Of a DNA stretch of 45,418 bases, positions 15,544-22,986 are shown in pieces. The notes below the pieces were generated by a model. That model was not told where the DNA came from, did no database searches, and saw only the letters and a list, made by a program, of their open reading frames with translations. Position numbers and translations under genes: made by a program. Positions within the stretch are counted from its first letter, which is position 1. The number at the start of each line of letters is the position of its first letter. Source of the DNA: Candidatus Methanoperedens sp. (GTDB taxonomy: Archaea; Halobacteriota; Methanosarcinia; Methanosarcinales; Methanoperedenaceae); the NCBI GenBank assembly GCA_012026795.1, contig VEPM01000035.1:1-45418 (forward strand), in the 5' to 3' direction.

Positions 15544-15969
15544 TTACTTCTTTTGATCTCTCACTGTCTTTTCCATCGTTGCCTCCCATTTTGCATGCTC
15601 TCTTGAAATCAATGATTCAATCCGTTCAGCTAGCATCACTTCGGGGTTATTGATATCCTTGTAAGCTCCTGCTTTTGAAAGCCATAAATACTTCTCATGT
15701 TTTAATTGTTCAGCAGTTGAACGATACGATATCCAATTGTCATGATACTGGTTCAAACTTTGAATTCCTATGAATATGATGATGAGAATGCCAAGTATTC
15801 CCGTAAGAATACCAAGCCCATCAAAACCAGCTGCGAATGGAATAATAGCTGCTGCAATTATTTCAGCTACTTTTAGCCGTTTGTACCATTTCTGGTTCTC
15901 CATACTTTTGGTATCATACCAAGAAATTTGGTCTTCAAGCCTCTCAAATGCCGGATTAACTTCAGCCAT
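15544..15969 (-). CDS. DUF4231/SLATT-type two-helix membrane protein
   Basis: 141 residues from ATG 15969. The AT-rich TTTTTAATAC stretch about 30 bases upstream suggests a leaderless mRNA from that start; a longer start at 16023 would add a hydrophobic leader. Features are a short N-terminal helix (AFERLEDQISWYDTKSMENQKWYKRLK), two transmembrane segments (about 35-75) and the cytosolic pattern NQYHDNWISYRSTAEQLKHEKYLWLSKAGAY ending in AERIESLISREHAKW. This is the DUF4231 family, allied to SLATT domains, which occur as membrane effectors beside nucleotide-signalling sensors. Its neighbour is the TIR protein, so a signal-to-pore pairing is possible (inference). Confidence 0.75.
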   Translation of the reverse strand: MAEVNPAFERLEDQISWYDTKSMENQKWYKRLKVAEIIAAAIIPFAAGFDGLGILTGILGILIIIFIGIQSLNQYHDNWISYRSTAEQLKHEKYLWLSKAGAYKDINNPEVMLAERIESLISREHAKWEATMEKTVRDQKK

Positions 15970-16174
15970 GATTATTGCTATACTTTGGCTAAGTATTAAA
16001 AATATTCTAATGAATCCAAACAAAAGAACAATACATTTAGCTAATATAGAATAAAGCCGAAAGTGAAACGGCAGGCTTGAAAAAAAATCATGAATTTGAA
16101 ATTTATTTAGTATTCGTATTACAAAAAATTATACGATATTTTCATTATCAAATGTTGAACGAAGTAAAACATTT

Positions 16175-16882
16175 TTATATTTCTATGAACAAAGGCATAT
16201 GATCACTTTTCCATTCATTATATTGACCAACAGAAAAATTTTTTATTGTATTTATTTTATTTTTCTTTAAAAAAATGTAGTCTGTATGATAATGTCGCTT
16301 TTTATTATAGAGATCATATAGATGGTAATATGTTGGATTTTTTTCTTTCCCAAAATCTTCTTTTAAGTAATGATGATAAACACTTTCAATGTTGTACTTA
16401 TTTAGCATATCATTGACATGTTGAAAATCTCCCTCAAGAGAACACGATTCTTTTTTATCCCAGATTATATTCCAATTGAAGTCACCAAATATAATTATAT
16501 TATTATTATTATTATTATTTAATAGTTCTTCGTATTCTTTTAGAATATTCCAAACTTGAGCAATATAACGATTTTGAGGTTTTTCTTTGTCATTCATTGC
16601 CCATATGCCAATAAAAAAAATATCATTTACCTTAAAAGGAATATAAAACCGTGATGTTGGACTTTTTTTATTAAGTTCTATAATTTTATATTTAGAAAAT
16701 ACAGCTATTCCTTTGTTTTTGTCTTCACCTCCTTCCCAAACATAAAATGGAAATAATTTTTCTTTAAACTTATCAGGATGTTCGCACTCTTGTATGAAAG
16801 CAACATCTGGATCAAGTCGCTCCACTAAATTTTTTTGTTTATTTCTGAATGCCATGTGTGCATTCCAAGTTACTATTTTCAT
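16175..16882 (-). CDS. Endonuclease/exonuclease/phosphatase-fold protein
   Basis: 235 residues with the EEP metal-dependent hydrolase motifs: IVTWNAHMA at the start, FIQECEH (metal glutamate), IIFGDFNWN in the middle and the terminal SDHMPLFIEI (catalytic Asp-His). The gene is markedly AT-richer than its surroundings and contains an ATT/AAT triplet run near 16495-16520 that encodes seven consecutive asparagines, a sign of recent transfer. Relatives cleave DNA, RNA or phospho-sugars/lipids, so the substrate is open. It lies upstream of the DUF4231 and TIR genes on the same strand with a 205-bp gap and may be a separate unit. Confidence 0.8.
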   Translation of the reverse strand: MKIVTWNAHMAFRNKQKNLVERLDPDVAFIQECEHPDKFKEKLFPFYVWEGGEDKNKGIAVFSKYKIIELNKKSPTSRFYIPFKVNDIFFIGIWAMNDKEKPQNRYIAQVWNILKEYEELLNNNNNNNIIIFGDFNWNIIWDKKESCSLEGDFQHVNDMLNKYNIESVYHHYLKEDFGKEKNPTYYHLYDLYNKKRHYHTDYIFLKKNKINTIKNFSVGQYNEWKSDHMPLFIEI

Positions 16883-17000
16883 GGTTTTGAAAGAGAGATC
16901 AATTTACTTATATCTTAGATGGATTTGAAAAGTCTTTATAGTTATATTTATACCATTAATTAATTTAATCTTATTAGAATAATTGAAACCACATAAGTCT

Positions 17001-17741
17001 TTACACGATCATGAATTTCACACCCGCAATGACAAGAACTACCGCAAGCAGTTGGTAAATAGTTTCATTCGCAAATCTGCGGCTTCCCATGTATGAGCCT
17101 ATTGTTCCCCCAAGAACTGCCGCAAAACCCAGTATATAAATCGTATCAGGCAAAAATCTCACTCCCGTAAGATGTCCCGCTATCCCGGCTATTGAGTTCA
17201 CAAGAATGAATACGGCAGAAACGCCTGCTGCCTGCTTCGTCTCTGCCCAGCCCATGTACAGGACAAGAGGGGTGAGGAAGATACCGCCGCCCACACCCAC
17301 CATCCCGGAGAGCAGACCTATTCCGGCGCCGACCAATATAGCTGCCAGGACAGGAATTTGTTTGGATGTATCTGCGGTCGCTGATTGCTTTTTGCTAAAA
17401 AAATGGTAAGCTGCGAATAACAGCACAAGACCCACGATTTGTTTGTAAATATTACCAGGGATGGACATAGAACCGCCTATGAATGCAAACGGGATCGAAC
17501 TGACCGCAAAAGGCCAGAAAGTATTCCATGAAAAATAACCCGCCCTGTGGAATTGCATTGATGCGATTGCTGCAACAAGGATATTCAGGACAAGCGCTAT
17601 GGGTTTCATTGTATCGGGTGCAAGGCCGAAAAGTGCCATTACTGCCAGGTAGCCTGAAGCTCCGGCATGACCCACTGAGGAATATAATAATCCTGCCATA
17701 AATATGAGGCCGGAAAGAATGATTATGTTATCCATGATCAT
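17001..17741 (-). CDS. TauE/SafE-family sulfite/anion exporter permease
   Basis: 246 residues, about eight hydrophobic segments, with the family's repeated glycine-rich motif (GIGLLSGMVGVGGGIFLTPLVLYMGW and the mirrored LLYSSVGHAGASGYLAVMALFG). The family exports sulfite, sulfoacetate or related organosulfur anions; the substrate here is unknown. ATG 17741 has AGGA eight bases upstream and overlaps the preceding amidotransferase stop codon, so the two genes are coupled. ATG 17735 is an alternative. Confidence 0.82.
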   Translation of the reverse strand: MIMDNIIILSGLIFMAGLLYSSVGHAGASGYLAVMALFGLAPDTMKPIALVLNILVAAIASMQFHRAGYFSWNTFWPFAVSSIPFAFIGGSMSIPGNIYKQIVGLVLLFAAYHFFSKKQSATADTSKQIPVLAAILVGAGIGLLSGMVGVGGGIFLTPLVLYMGWAETKQAAGVSAVFILVNSIAGIAGHLTGVRFLPDTIYILGFAAVLGGTIGSYMGSRRFANETIYQLLAVVLVIAGVKFMIV

Positions 17742-18439
17742 TCAAATTTTCCTGCCATCCTGTCCAGAAGAAGATTTAATAATCGGTTTGTTTCCTGCAC
17801 ATTATTAATACTTTTCAGGATTTCATCAGGTTTCTGGATATATTTCCCTTCCGTGATATCCTCAAGGCAGTTCCTGAACATAAGATCAATGCTCTTAGCA
17901 TTATATTCAAGATGGAATTGAAGCCCTATTACCCTTCCATCATCATATTCAAAGGCCTGGTTCGCACAGGCCTGGCTCCTGGTGATCCATGTTGCGCCAT
18001 CCGGTATACTGAAAGTATCTCCATGCCAGTGGACTGGAATGAATTCCCGGGGAAAATCCTTGAAAATCGATGATTTCTTACCTTGCGGAGTTAAAAAAAC
18101 CGGGAACCAGCCGATCTCTTTATACGTGTTCGGGCTGACCTTCCCCCCAAGAACATCTGCAATAAGCTGGGAACCAAGACAGATACCTAATATTATTTTT
18201 TTCTTTGCGATTACATCGCCAATGAATCTCTTTTCAGGGATCAGCCATGGATATTTTTCTTCCTCATAGGTACTCATTGAGCCGCCCATGATTATTAACC
18301 AGTCAAAGTCATCGGTATCCGGGAATATTTCATTTTTATATATGCGTGTTCTTGTGATCGTATGACCTTTGATTTTTGCCCATGCTTCGATGTTTGCAAG
18401 TCCCTCGAAGGGTTCGTGTTCAAGTGAATGGATTCTCAT
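17738..18439 (-). CDS. Class I glutamine amidotransferase-like protein (GMP-synthase type)
   Basis: 233 residues from ATG 18439, which has GGAG seven bases upstream; an earlier ATG at 18460 lacks this. Catalytic elements are the oxyanion/nucleophile motif ILGICLGSQLIAD, the His in VIGLQFHLEYN, and the preceding strand DWLIIMGGSMSTYEEEKYPWL. Stand-alone proteins of this COG0518 type are often annotated GMP synthase-like, but no synthetase partner is present. It overlaps the 3' end of the helix-hairpin-helix gene upstream and the permease start downstream, forming a three-gene run. Confidence 0.82.
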   Translation of the reverse strand: MRIHSLEHEPFEGLANIEAWAKIKGHTITRTRIYKNEIFPDTDDFDWLIIMGGSMSTYEEEKYPWLIPEKRFIGDVIAKKKIILGICLGSQLIADVLGGKVSPNTYKEIGWFPVFLTPQGKKSSIFKDFPREFIPVHWHGDTFSIPDGATWITRSQACANQAFEYDDGRVIGLQFHLEYNAKSIDLMFRNCLEDITEGKYIQKPDEILKSINNVQETNRLLNLLLDRMAGKFE

Positions 18440-18734
18440 CTTTTTTCTCCAATTTATCATCTTTCCAGTTCCACCATTTCAGCAGTTCAGGATCATGTCT
18501 TTTGTTGGACGCATAGTAAACGGCACAACAAAACACATAAAGCATACACCTATCAACCTGAACGCACTGACTTTCACAAAGTTCACGGTAGAGTTTTTCA
18601 GGGTCATTTTCTTTCAGGTCTTCCACTGAACGCAAACTCATGCCCCACAAATCCAGAGATATCTTCTTTCCGACACCGGGGATCTGTTGAAACTTTTTCA
18701 AAACAGATTGTTTCATATTCTGTGACATATTCAA
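18420..18734 (-). CDS. Helix-hairpin-helix protein, 'pathogenicity locus' (Cdd1) family
   Basis: 104 residues. FQQIPGVGKKISLDLWGMSLRSVEDLKENDPEKLYRELCE is the helix-hairpin-helix core shared with the Cdd1/PF11731 family, followed by the conserved CVQVDRCMLYVFCCAVYYASNKRHDPELLKWWNW tail. These small proteins presumably bind DNA; their role is unknown. Several ATGs exist near the start (18734, 18728, 18716). Its 3' end overlaps the amidotransferase gene by 20 bases, and the TOPRIM-like gene ends 28 bases upstream of it. Confidence 0.75.
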   Translation of the reverse strand: MNMSQNMKQSVLKKFQQIPGVGKKISLDLWGMSLRSVEDLKENDPEKLYRELCESQCVQVDRCMLYVFCCAVYYASNKRHDPELLKWWNWKDDKLEKKDENPFT

Positions 18735-18761
18735 TCCAATAGATGTGGTGCAGTATCTGTT

Positions 18762-19280
18762 TCAAACATAATTTTCAACGAAATAACTGAATGATCCATT
18801 CTTCTTTTTTGCCGTATCTATACAAAATAATTTCAATATTTCGGACATAAAGTCTATTCGTGAACTGAATTTTTTGGGTTTCAAGTCATTAAAAGCGCTT
18901 TTATTAATGTGCTCCGTATTGTGAAATGATTTTATTCCAAATTTCTTGGAAGATCCATCATCAATTCCAGAAAGATACCAGCCCTCTATTTCTCTTACCA
19001 CAATTAATATTTTATTTTTATCAATATTTTTGAAATCATTTTCTATTCTTTGTTTTCTATCCGTTATGCATGGAGAGCCATTATTATCTGCCACAAAAAT
19101 ATAATCTGCATTCATTGCTTGAATGCTGTTGAGGAATTTGGAAATCTTCTCATTTGTTTCTTGTGCATATTTCCATAATTTAACTGTTTCATATTTATTT
19201 TCAAACATAGGTTTAATGATTCTATTGAAAAATCTCTCATCATCATCGCCTTCGATAAAGATGAATAATTTAGACCCCAT
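18762..19280 (-). CDS. TOPRIM-like partner of the AAA ATPase
   Basis: 172 residues. The N-terminal strand-acid motif KLFIFIEGDDDERFFNRII and the following YIFVADNNGSPC, with a later IVVREIEGWYLSGID, fit the TOPRIM-fold proteins (DUF4276, DUF3226, DUF4435 or RloB-like) that accompany ABC-type AAA ATPases in bacterial and archaeal defence loci. The usual DxD pair is reduced to D-N-N, so metal binding may be altered. It starts three bases after the ATPase stop codon, so the two are co-translated. A nuclease effector role, as in PARIS or Gabija-like systems, is inference. Confidence 0.62.
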   Translation of the reverse strand: MGSKLFIFIEGDDDERFFNRIIKPMFENKYETVKLWKYAQETNEKISKFLNSIQAMNADYIFVADNNGSPCITDRKQRIENDFKNIDKNKILIVVREIEGWYLSGIDDGSSKKFGIKSFHNTEHINKSAFNDLKPKKFSSRIDFMSEILKLFCIDTAKKKNGSFSYFVENYV

Positions 19281-19283
19281 CTC

Positions 19284-20537
19284 TCATATCTCCAATAAAT
19301 TCTGGACATAAAGTTCTTCTATTCCCATTTCATTTTCCAGAAATATTTTTATTTCCTCTTTATCAGATGGCTTTGAAATTGTGGAAAAGCCTTCTTCATT
19401 TCTTGATAAAAGATAGATATTATCTAATCCCGCATGTTTTATTACCTCTGGATTATGGGTTGTAATAATGATCTGTTTTTCTTCAGAGACTTCCCTCATC
19501 ATGTTTACTAATCTGGAAATCAGGTAAGGGTGTATATTCCTTTCTGGTTCTTCAATTATTATGATTGGTTTTCTGTCAAAATATAATGCGATAATTAAAG
19601 CAGTAATGTAGATTGTTCCATCAGATAAAAATGATGCAGGTAAGTATTGGTTTTTAGAATATATTTCACGTAATTTAAATAACAAGGATTTATCTGTTAA
19701 TTTTTCTACATCCATATCCTCAACAAATGGTAAAACATCTCTCACTAAATTCGAAAGTTTTCTTTTATTATCTTCATTTTCCAAAATGTTCTTTAGAACT
19801 ATGGCTAAATTACTCCCATCCTCTTCAAGATCAGCTTTTCCAGTTATTGGAGTAGCTTTTTTGGGGATCTTTGGATCGATATCATAAATTGAAAAATCAA
19901 TGAAAAAAGGTGACATTATAAAGAATAAATATTGGAGAAGAAGATTTTTAGATTCGAATTTGTCGTCTCTTAAGAACGGTGGAAGTATATCCTCTTCTCT
20001 TATATTCACTTCATCCGGTTGAATTGAACTGAACTTGATTTTCCCGTTAAGTCTTGAAATTAAAATTTTTCCTTTTCCAGGAATTTCCTTTTCATAAAAT
20101 TTATCCTCAGAGTTGATTCTCTCTAATTTTACAAAGTTACATTTCTGCGTTATTGTTTCTTCAATAATTTCATATCCTTCACCTTCATTTTTAAATTTTA
20201 TTGTAATTTTATAAATTGTTTCGTATCTATCAATTCTTATTCTTTCATTTTTACTTACTTCAGGCAAAAAACTCATAAATAGATCATCAGTAGTCACTTC
20301 TAATGAAAATTCTTCAGATTGATCAATATTTATATTTCTGAGATATTCAATACCCCCCTGTATAGATATTGCATTATCAAGACCAAGATTGGTCATATCT
20401 CGTATAAATCTGAAAATCTGAATAAAATTAGATTTCCCTGAAGCATTGGCGCCAACAAATACATTAAACTTGCCAAGTTGCACATCTAAATCCTTGAAAC
20501 TCTTAAAATTCGATAATCTAATTCTATTTATAGCCAT
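19284..20537 (-). CDS. AAA15/AAA21 (OLD-like, SMC-type) ATPase
   Basis: 417 residues. INRIRLSNFKSFKDLDVQLGKFNVFVGANASGKSN gives the typical N-terminus with Walker A at 29-36. The signature FLSDGTIYITALIIAL, Walker B PIIIIEEPERNIHPYL and switch histidine IIITTHNPEVI lie in the C-terminal third. The middle is a long, poorly conserved insert. This overcoming-lysogenization-defect-like class pairs with TOPRIM nucleases to sense phage. It lies between a 55-residue frame (three-base gap upstream) and the TOPRIM-like gene (three-base gap downstream), a tight three-gene operon. Confidence 0.88.
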   Translation of the reverse strand: MAINRIRLSNFKSFKDLDVQLGKFNVFVGANASGKSNFIQIFRFIRDMTNLGLDNAISIQGGIEYLRNINIDQSEEFSLEVTTDDLFMSFLPEVSKNERIRIDRYETIYKITIKFKNEGEGYEIIEETITQKCNFVKLERINSEDKFYEKEIPGKGKILISRLNGKIKFSSIQPDEVNIREEDILPPFLRDDKFESKNLLLQYLFFIMSPFFIDFSIYDIDPKIPKKATPITGKADLEEDGSNLAIVLKNILENEDNKRKLSNLVRDVLPFVEDMDVEKLTDKSLLFKLREIYSKNQYLPASFLSDGTIYITALIIALYFDRKPIIIIEEPERNIHPYLISRLVNMMREVSEEKQIIITTHNPEVIKHAGLDNIYLLSRNEEGFSTISKPSDKEEIKIFLENEMGIEELYVQNLLEI

Positions 20538-20540
20538 ATT

Positions 20541-20708
20541 TTATACCAGACCTTGCGCAAAGGATAATTCTGCAATGTTTTTATAATATACTACTTTCGT
20601 GGCATCTTCATAACCCAGAAAATCAACAAGTTCATCAAATGAAAGTTTTCCCTCAGTAAAGCTTTTTGCTGTAAGTTTCCAGATCGTTTCTTTAATCATC
20701 TCACTCAT
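20541..20708 (-). CDS. 55-residue small protein heading the AAA/TOPRIM operon
   Basis: Begins at ATG 20708 and ends three bases before the ATPase start codon. The residues (KLTAKSFTEGKLSFDELVDFLGYEDA) form a short amphipathic two-helix protein, similar in feel to UPF0175-type antitoxin tails but not clearly a member. The tight spacing and clean frame argue that it is real and co-transcribed. It could be an antitoxin-like inhibitor or a leader peptide for the operon. Confidence 0.55.
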   Translation of the reverse strand: MSEMIKETIWKLTAKSFTEGKLSFDELVDFLGYEDATKVVYYKNIAELSFAQGLV

Positions 20709-20867
20709 ATATATCAATTGTATTATATAGTTATATTCTTTAATATCCCGATCTTTTGCCAGTAATATTTTCTATCTCAATCTTAATAATTGTTACAGTA
20801 TCAATAATTTTTTTTAAATCTTTTATTTTTTTCAACGATATCTATCTCTTACATATCCTTGATTTCT

Positions 20868-21254
20868 TTATCTTTGCATCTCATTATTAAACCTGTACGT
20901 ATGCAACAAATCATCCGCTCTTATAATGCCTATTTTCTCTCCATTTTCGATCACTCCTAAGTATGATGCTTTACAGCGCTCAAACATTACGATCGCATCA
21001 AGGATCCATTTATCCGAGTCGATCGTTAGCTTAGGTGAGTGCATGACATAATCTACCGGAATGTCAAGTTTGGCTCTTTCTGCCGCGGTATTCATAATAT
21101 CTTCCACCGAGATAATGCCAGCAAGCCTGCCGTTTTTACTTACAAGTACACTTGCAACCTTTTTAATCTTCATGAGCTTTGCAGCCTCCCAGAGTTTAGT
21201 CCCGGTGGAAACTACCACCGGATGTGGGAGAAGGATGTGGCTGATTTTGGACAT
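20868..21254 (-). CDS. Tandem CBS-domain protein
   Basis: 128 residues made almost wholly of two CBS motifs: TKLWEAAKLMKIKKVASVLVSKNGRLAGIISVEDI and KWILDAIVMFERCKASYLGVIENGEKIGIIRADDLL. A CBS pair binds adenosyl ligands (AMP, ATP, SAM) and senses energy or metabolite state. It lies downstream of the nif cluster on the same strand, separated by an inverted repeat, so it may or may not share regulation with nitrogen fixation. Confidence 0.85.
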   Translation of the reverse strand: MSKISHILLPHPVVVSTGTKLWEAAKLMKIKKVASVLVSKNGRLAGIISVEDIMNTAAERAKLDIPVDYVMHSPKLTIDSDKWILDAIVMFERCKASYLGVIENGEKIGIIRADDLLHTYRFNNEMQR

Positions 21255-21287
21255 ATTTTATCGCTTTTCTAATTTTTATTCTCTTTT

Positions 21288-21358
21288 CACCGCAAAGAAC
21301 GCTAAGAACGCAAAGCGAAGCAACAATAATCTTTGCGTTCTTTGCGAACTTTGCGGTG
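21288..21358. repeat. Long imperfect inverted repeat after the nif cluster
   Basis: CACCGCAAAGAACGC at the left is mirrored by GCGAACTTTGCGGTG at the right, with AACGCAAAG and CTTTGCGTT forming a nested pair around a short spacer. The structure would fold into a hairpin of roughly 25-30 bp. It lies between the nif ferredoxin gene and the CBS gene and could end the nif transcript or be a dispersed repeat. Confidence 0.7.
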
Positions 21359-21380
21359 TTTTTCTTATATTAGCCGACTT

Positions 21381-21650
21381 TCACCTCACCTTCGGTTCGC
21401 ACACAATATTCTTCTTCGGGCACCCGCGCGCGCAGGCGCCGCAACCGATGCAGTCCCCAGGATGCGCCACTGCCATGACCTTTGCGCCGCACAGGTCATC
21501 GGCATTGGGATGCTCGATATACTCGAACACACCTCGTCCGCATATCTTGAAACATTTTCCGCAGCATCCGCAGTCGTTGATATTGCTTCTTACAACAAAG
21601 GCAGGAGTCCAGATCCCGCCCGATGCAGTTATTCCTGTTACGTAATCCAT
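21381..21650 (-). CDS. fdxB: nif-specific ferredoxin III
   Basis: 89 residues with two [4Fe-4S] cysteine clusters: CGCCGKCFKICGR and CIGCGACARGCPKK. The opening DYVTGITASGGIWTPAFV and the spacing of the two clusters match the nif-associated ferredoxin III (FdxB) of diazotrophs, unlike generic 2[4Fe-4S] ferredoxins. In the first cluster the usual CIGCG reads CGCCG. It lies 15 bases after nifK as the last gene of the nif run and should supply electrons for nitrogenase or cofactor assembly. It occupies the place where methanogens usually have nifE. Confidence 0.82.
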   Translation of the reverse strand: MDYVTGITASGGIWTPAFVVRSNINDCGCCGKCFKICGRGVFEYIEHPNADDLCGAKVMAVAHPGDCIGCGACARGCPKKNIVCEPKVR

Positions 21651-21665
21651 GATCTCACCTTATTC

Positions 21666-22985
21666 TTACTGATGCAGCTTATCCGGGTCATATTTGTGTC
21701 CCAGGATGGCATTCGTCATCTGGTCAAGCAGGTATATCGAACCATTGTAGCCCAGGATGGAATACCTGTACACACCAACCCGGTCATAAACAGGGAATCC
21801 AAAGCGCACAAGCGGAACACCCTCATCATCTGCAATATCCTTGCCCTTTGAGTTACCAAGTATCAGTTCTGTCCCCTGCGATTTTACAATTTCGTGGAAT
21901 TCATACAGGTCTGTACCTTCAAGGATCTGCGTATCTGTCTTAAATTCAGTATTTACTGCCTTTATATCAGGTGCAAAGTCCTTATGTTTCGTTGCAGTCA
22001 TCGCTACTGTGGGATTCATCCCTGCTTCAGCGCAGAACCTTACGATGGCTGACACAAGATCAGGGTCGCCGAAAATCGCGACTTTCCGCCCGTACATATA
22101 GTGATGTACGTCAACCATACTGTCTATCAGCCGCCCGCGGTCCCTCTTGATTTCATCCGGGATTGTAGCCCCGCTTAATTTGCTAATGTTCTTCACGAAC
22201 TTATCCGTGTTTGCAATGCCTACAGGCGTTTCTGCAAGGACGGCAGGGACTTTGAACTTGTTCTGGAGATACGTTGCAGCAGAACCTGCTGTCCTGCAAA
22301 CCGCGATAGTGCCCAGTGAATTTGCCGAGTCAATGATATCTGATGGTTCTGTTCCTCCATCGGGCAGCAAAGGCTTGTGACCGCCTGGCATGATAGGTGT
22401 ATCAAGAGTCTCTGAGATATCGGAAAGGAATATGTTTTTCACATTCATGATGCGAAGCATATTCTTTATCTCCCTGATATCTCCGGGATTAATTACGCCC
22501 GTGATGATGTTTATTTTATTATTGGGTTCACCTTTTACGGCGAGTGTTTCCACAAGAGCCCGCATGGCATTATCGTAGCCTGTAACATGAGTGCCTACAT
22601 AGCTGGGAGTGGATGCAGGAATTATCCTCACCGTATCATCGGGCACAACCGCCTTCTTTGATATCAGTTTCACATCATCCCCAATAGTCTCGCTCATGCA
22701 TGTCGTGCATATTCCGATAAGAGCAGGATTTATCCGCGACTTCACGTTCTTTATGGCTTCAGTCAGGTTCTTGGCTCCTCCATATACTGCTGCATCCTCA
22801 GCAAGCGAGGAAACCGCTACTTCTGCGGATTCCCTGAAATGGCGAGCGATATTATATCGGGGATATGTGCTGCATCCCTGGGAACCGTGCACAAGCGGCA
22901 CACAGCCGTGTACTCCCATATAAGCAAGTATGGCGCCCATGGGCTGGCACATCTTTGGAGGATTAATTGTTACACTTCGCGCCAT
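21666..22985 (-). CDS. nifK: Nitrogenase molybdenum-iron protein beta chain
   Basis: 439 residues, beta subunit of dinitrogenase. P-cluster cysteines are at C13 (KMCQPMGA), C38 (HGSQGCSTYPR) and C96 (TTCMSETIGDD). Other landmarks are the TPSYVGTHVTGYDNAM segment and the C-terminal FGFPVYDRVGVYRYSILGYNG. It lacks the N-terminal extension of Azotobacter-type NifK and so is short, like other archaeal NifK. It starts one base after nifD. No delta-subunit (anfG/vnfG) gene intervenes, arguing for a molybdenum-type enzyme. Confidence 0.93.
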   Translation of the reverse strand: MARSVTINPPKMCQPMGAILAYMGVHGCVPLVHGSQGCSTYPRYNIARHFRESAEVAVSSLAEDAAVYGGAKNLTEAIKNVKSRINPALIGICTTCMSETIGDDVKLISKKAVVPDDTVRIIPASTPSYVGTHVTGYDNAMRALVETLAVKGEPNNKINIITGVINPGDIREIKNMLRIMNVKNIFLSDISETLDTPIMPGGHKPLLPDGGTEPSDIIDSANSLGTIAVCRTAGSAATYLQNKFKVPAVLAETPVGIANTDKFVKNISKLSGATIPDEIKRDRGRLIDSMVDVHHYMYGRKVAIFGDPDLVSAIVRFCAEAGMNPTVAMTATKHKDFAPDIKAVNTEFKTDTQILEGTDLYEFHEIVKSQGTELILGNSKGKDIADDEGVPLVRFGFPVYDRVGVYRYSILGYNGSIYLLDQMTNAILGHKYDPDKLHQ

Positions 22986-22986
22986 T

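Noticed and set aside
21061-21851. Long plus-strand frames opposite the CBS, ferredoxin and nifK genes
   Set aside because: Opposite-strand shadows of well-identified genes, with no family match.
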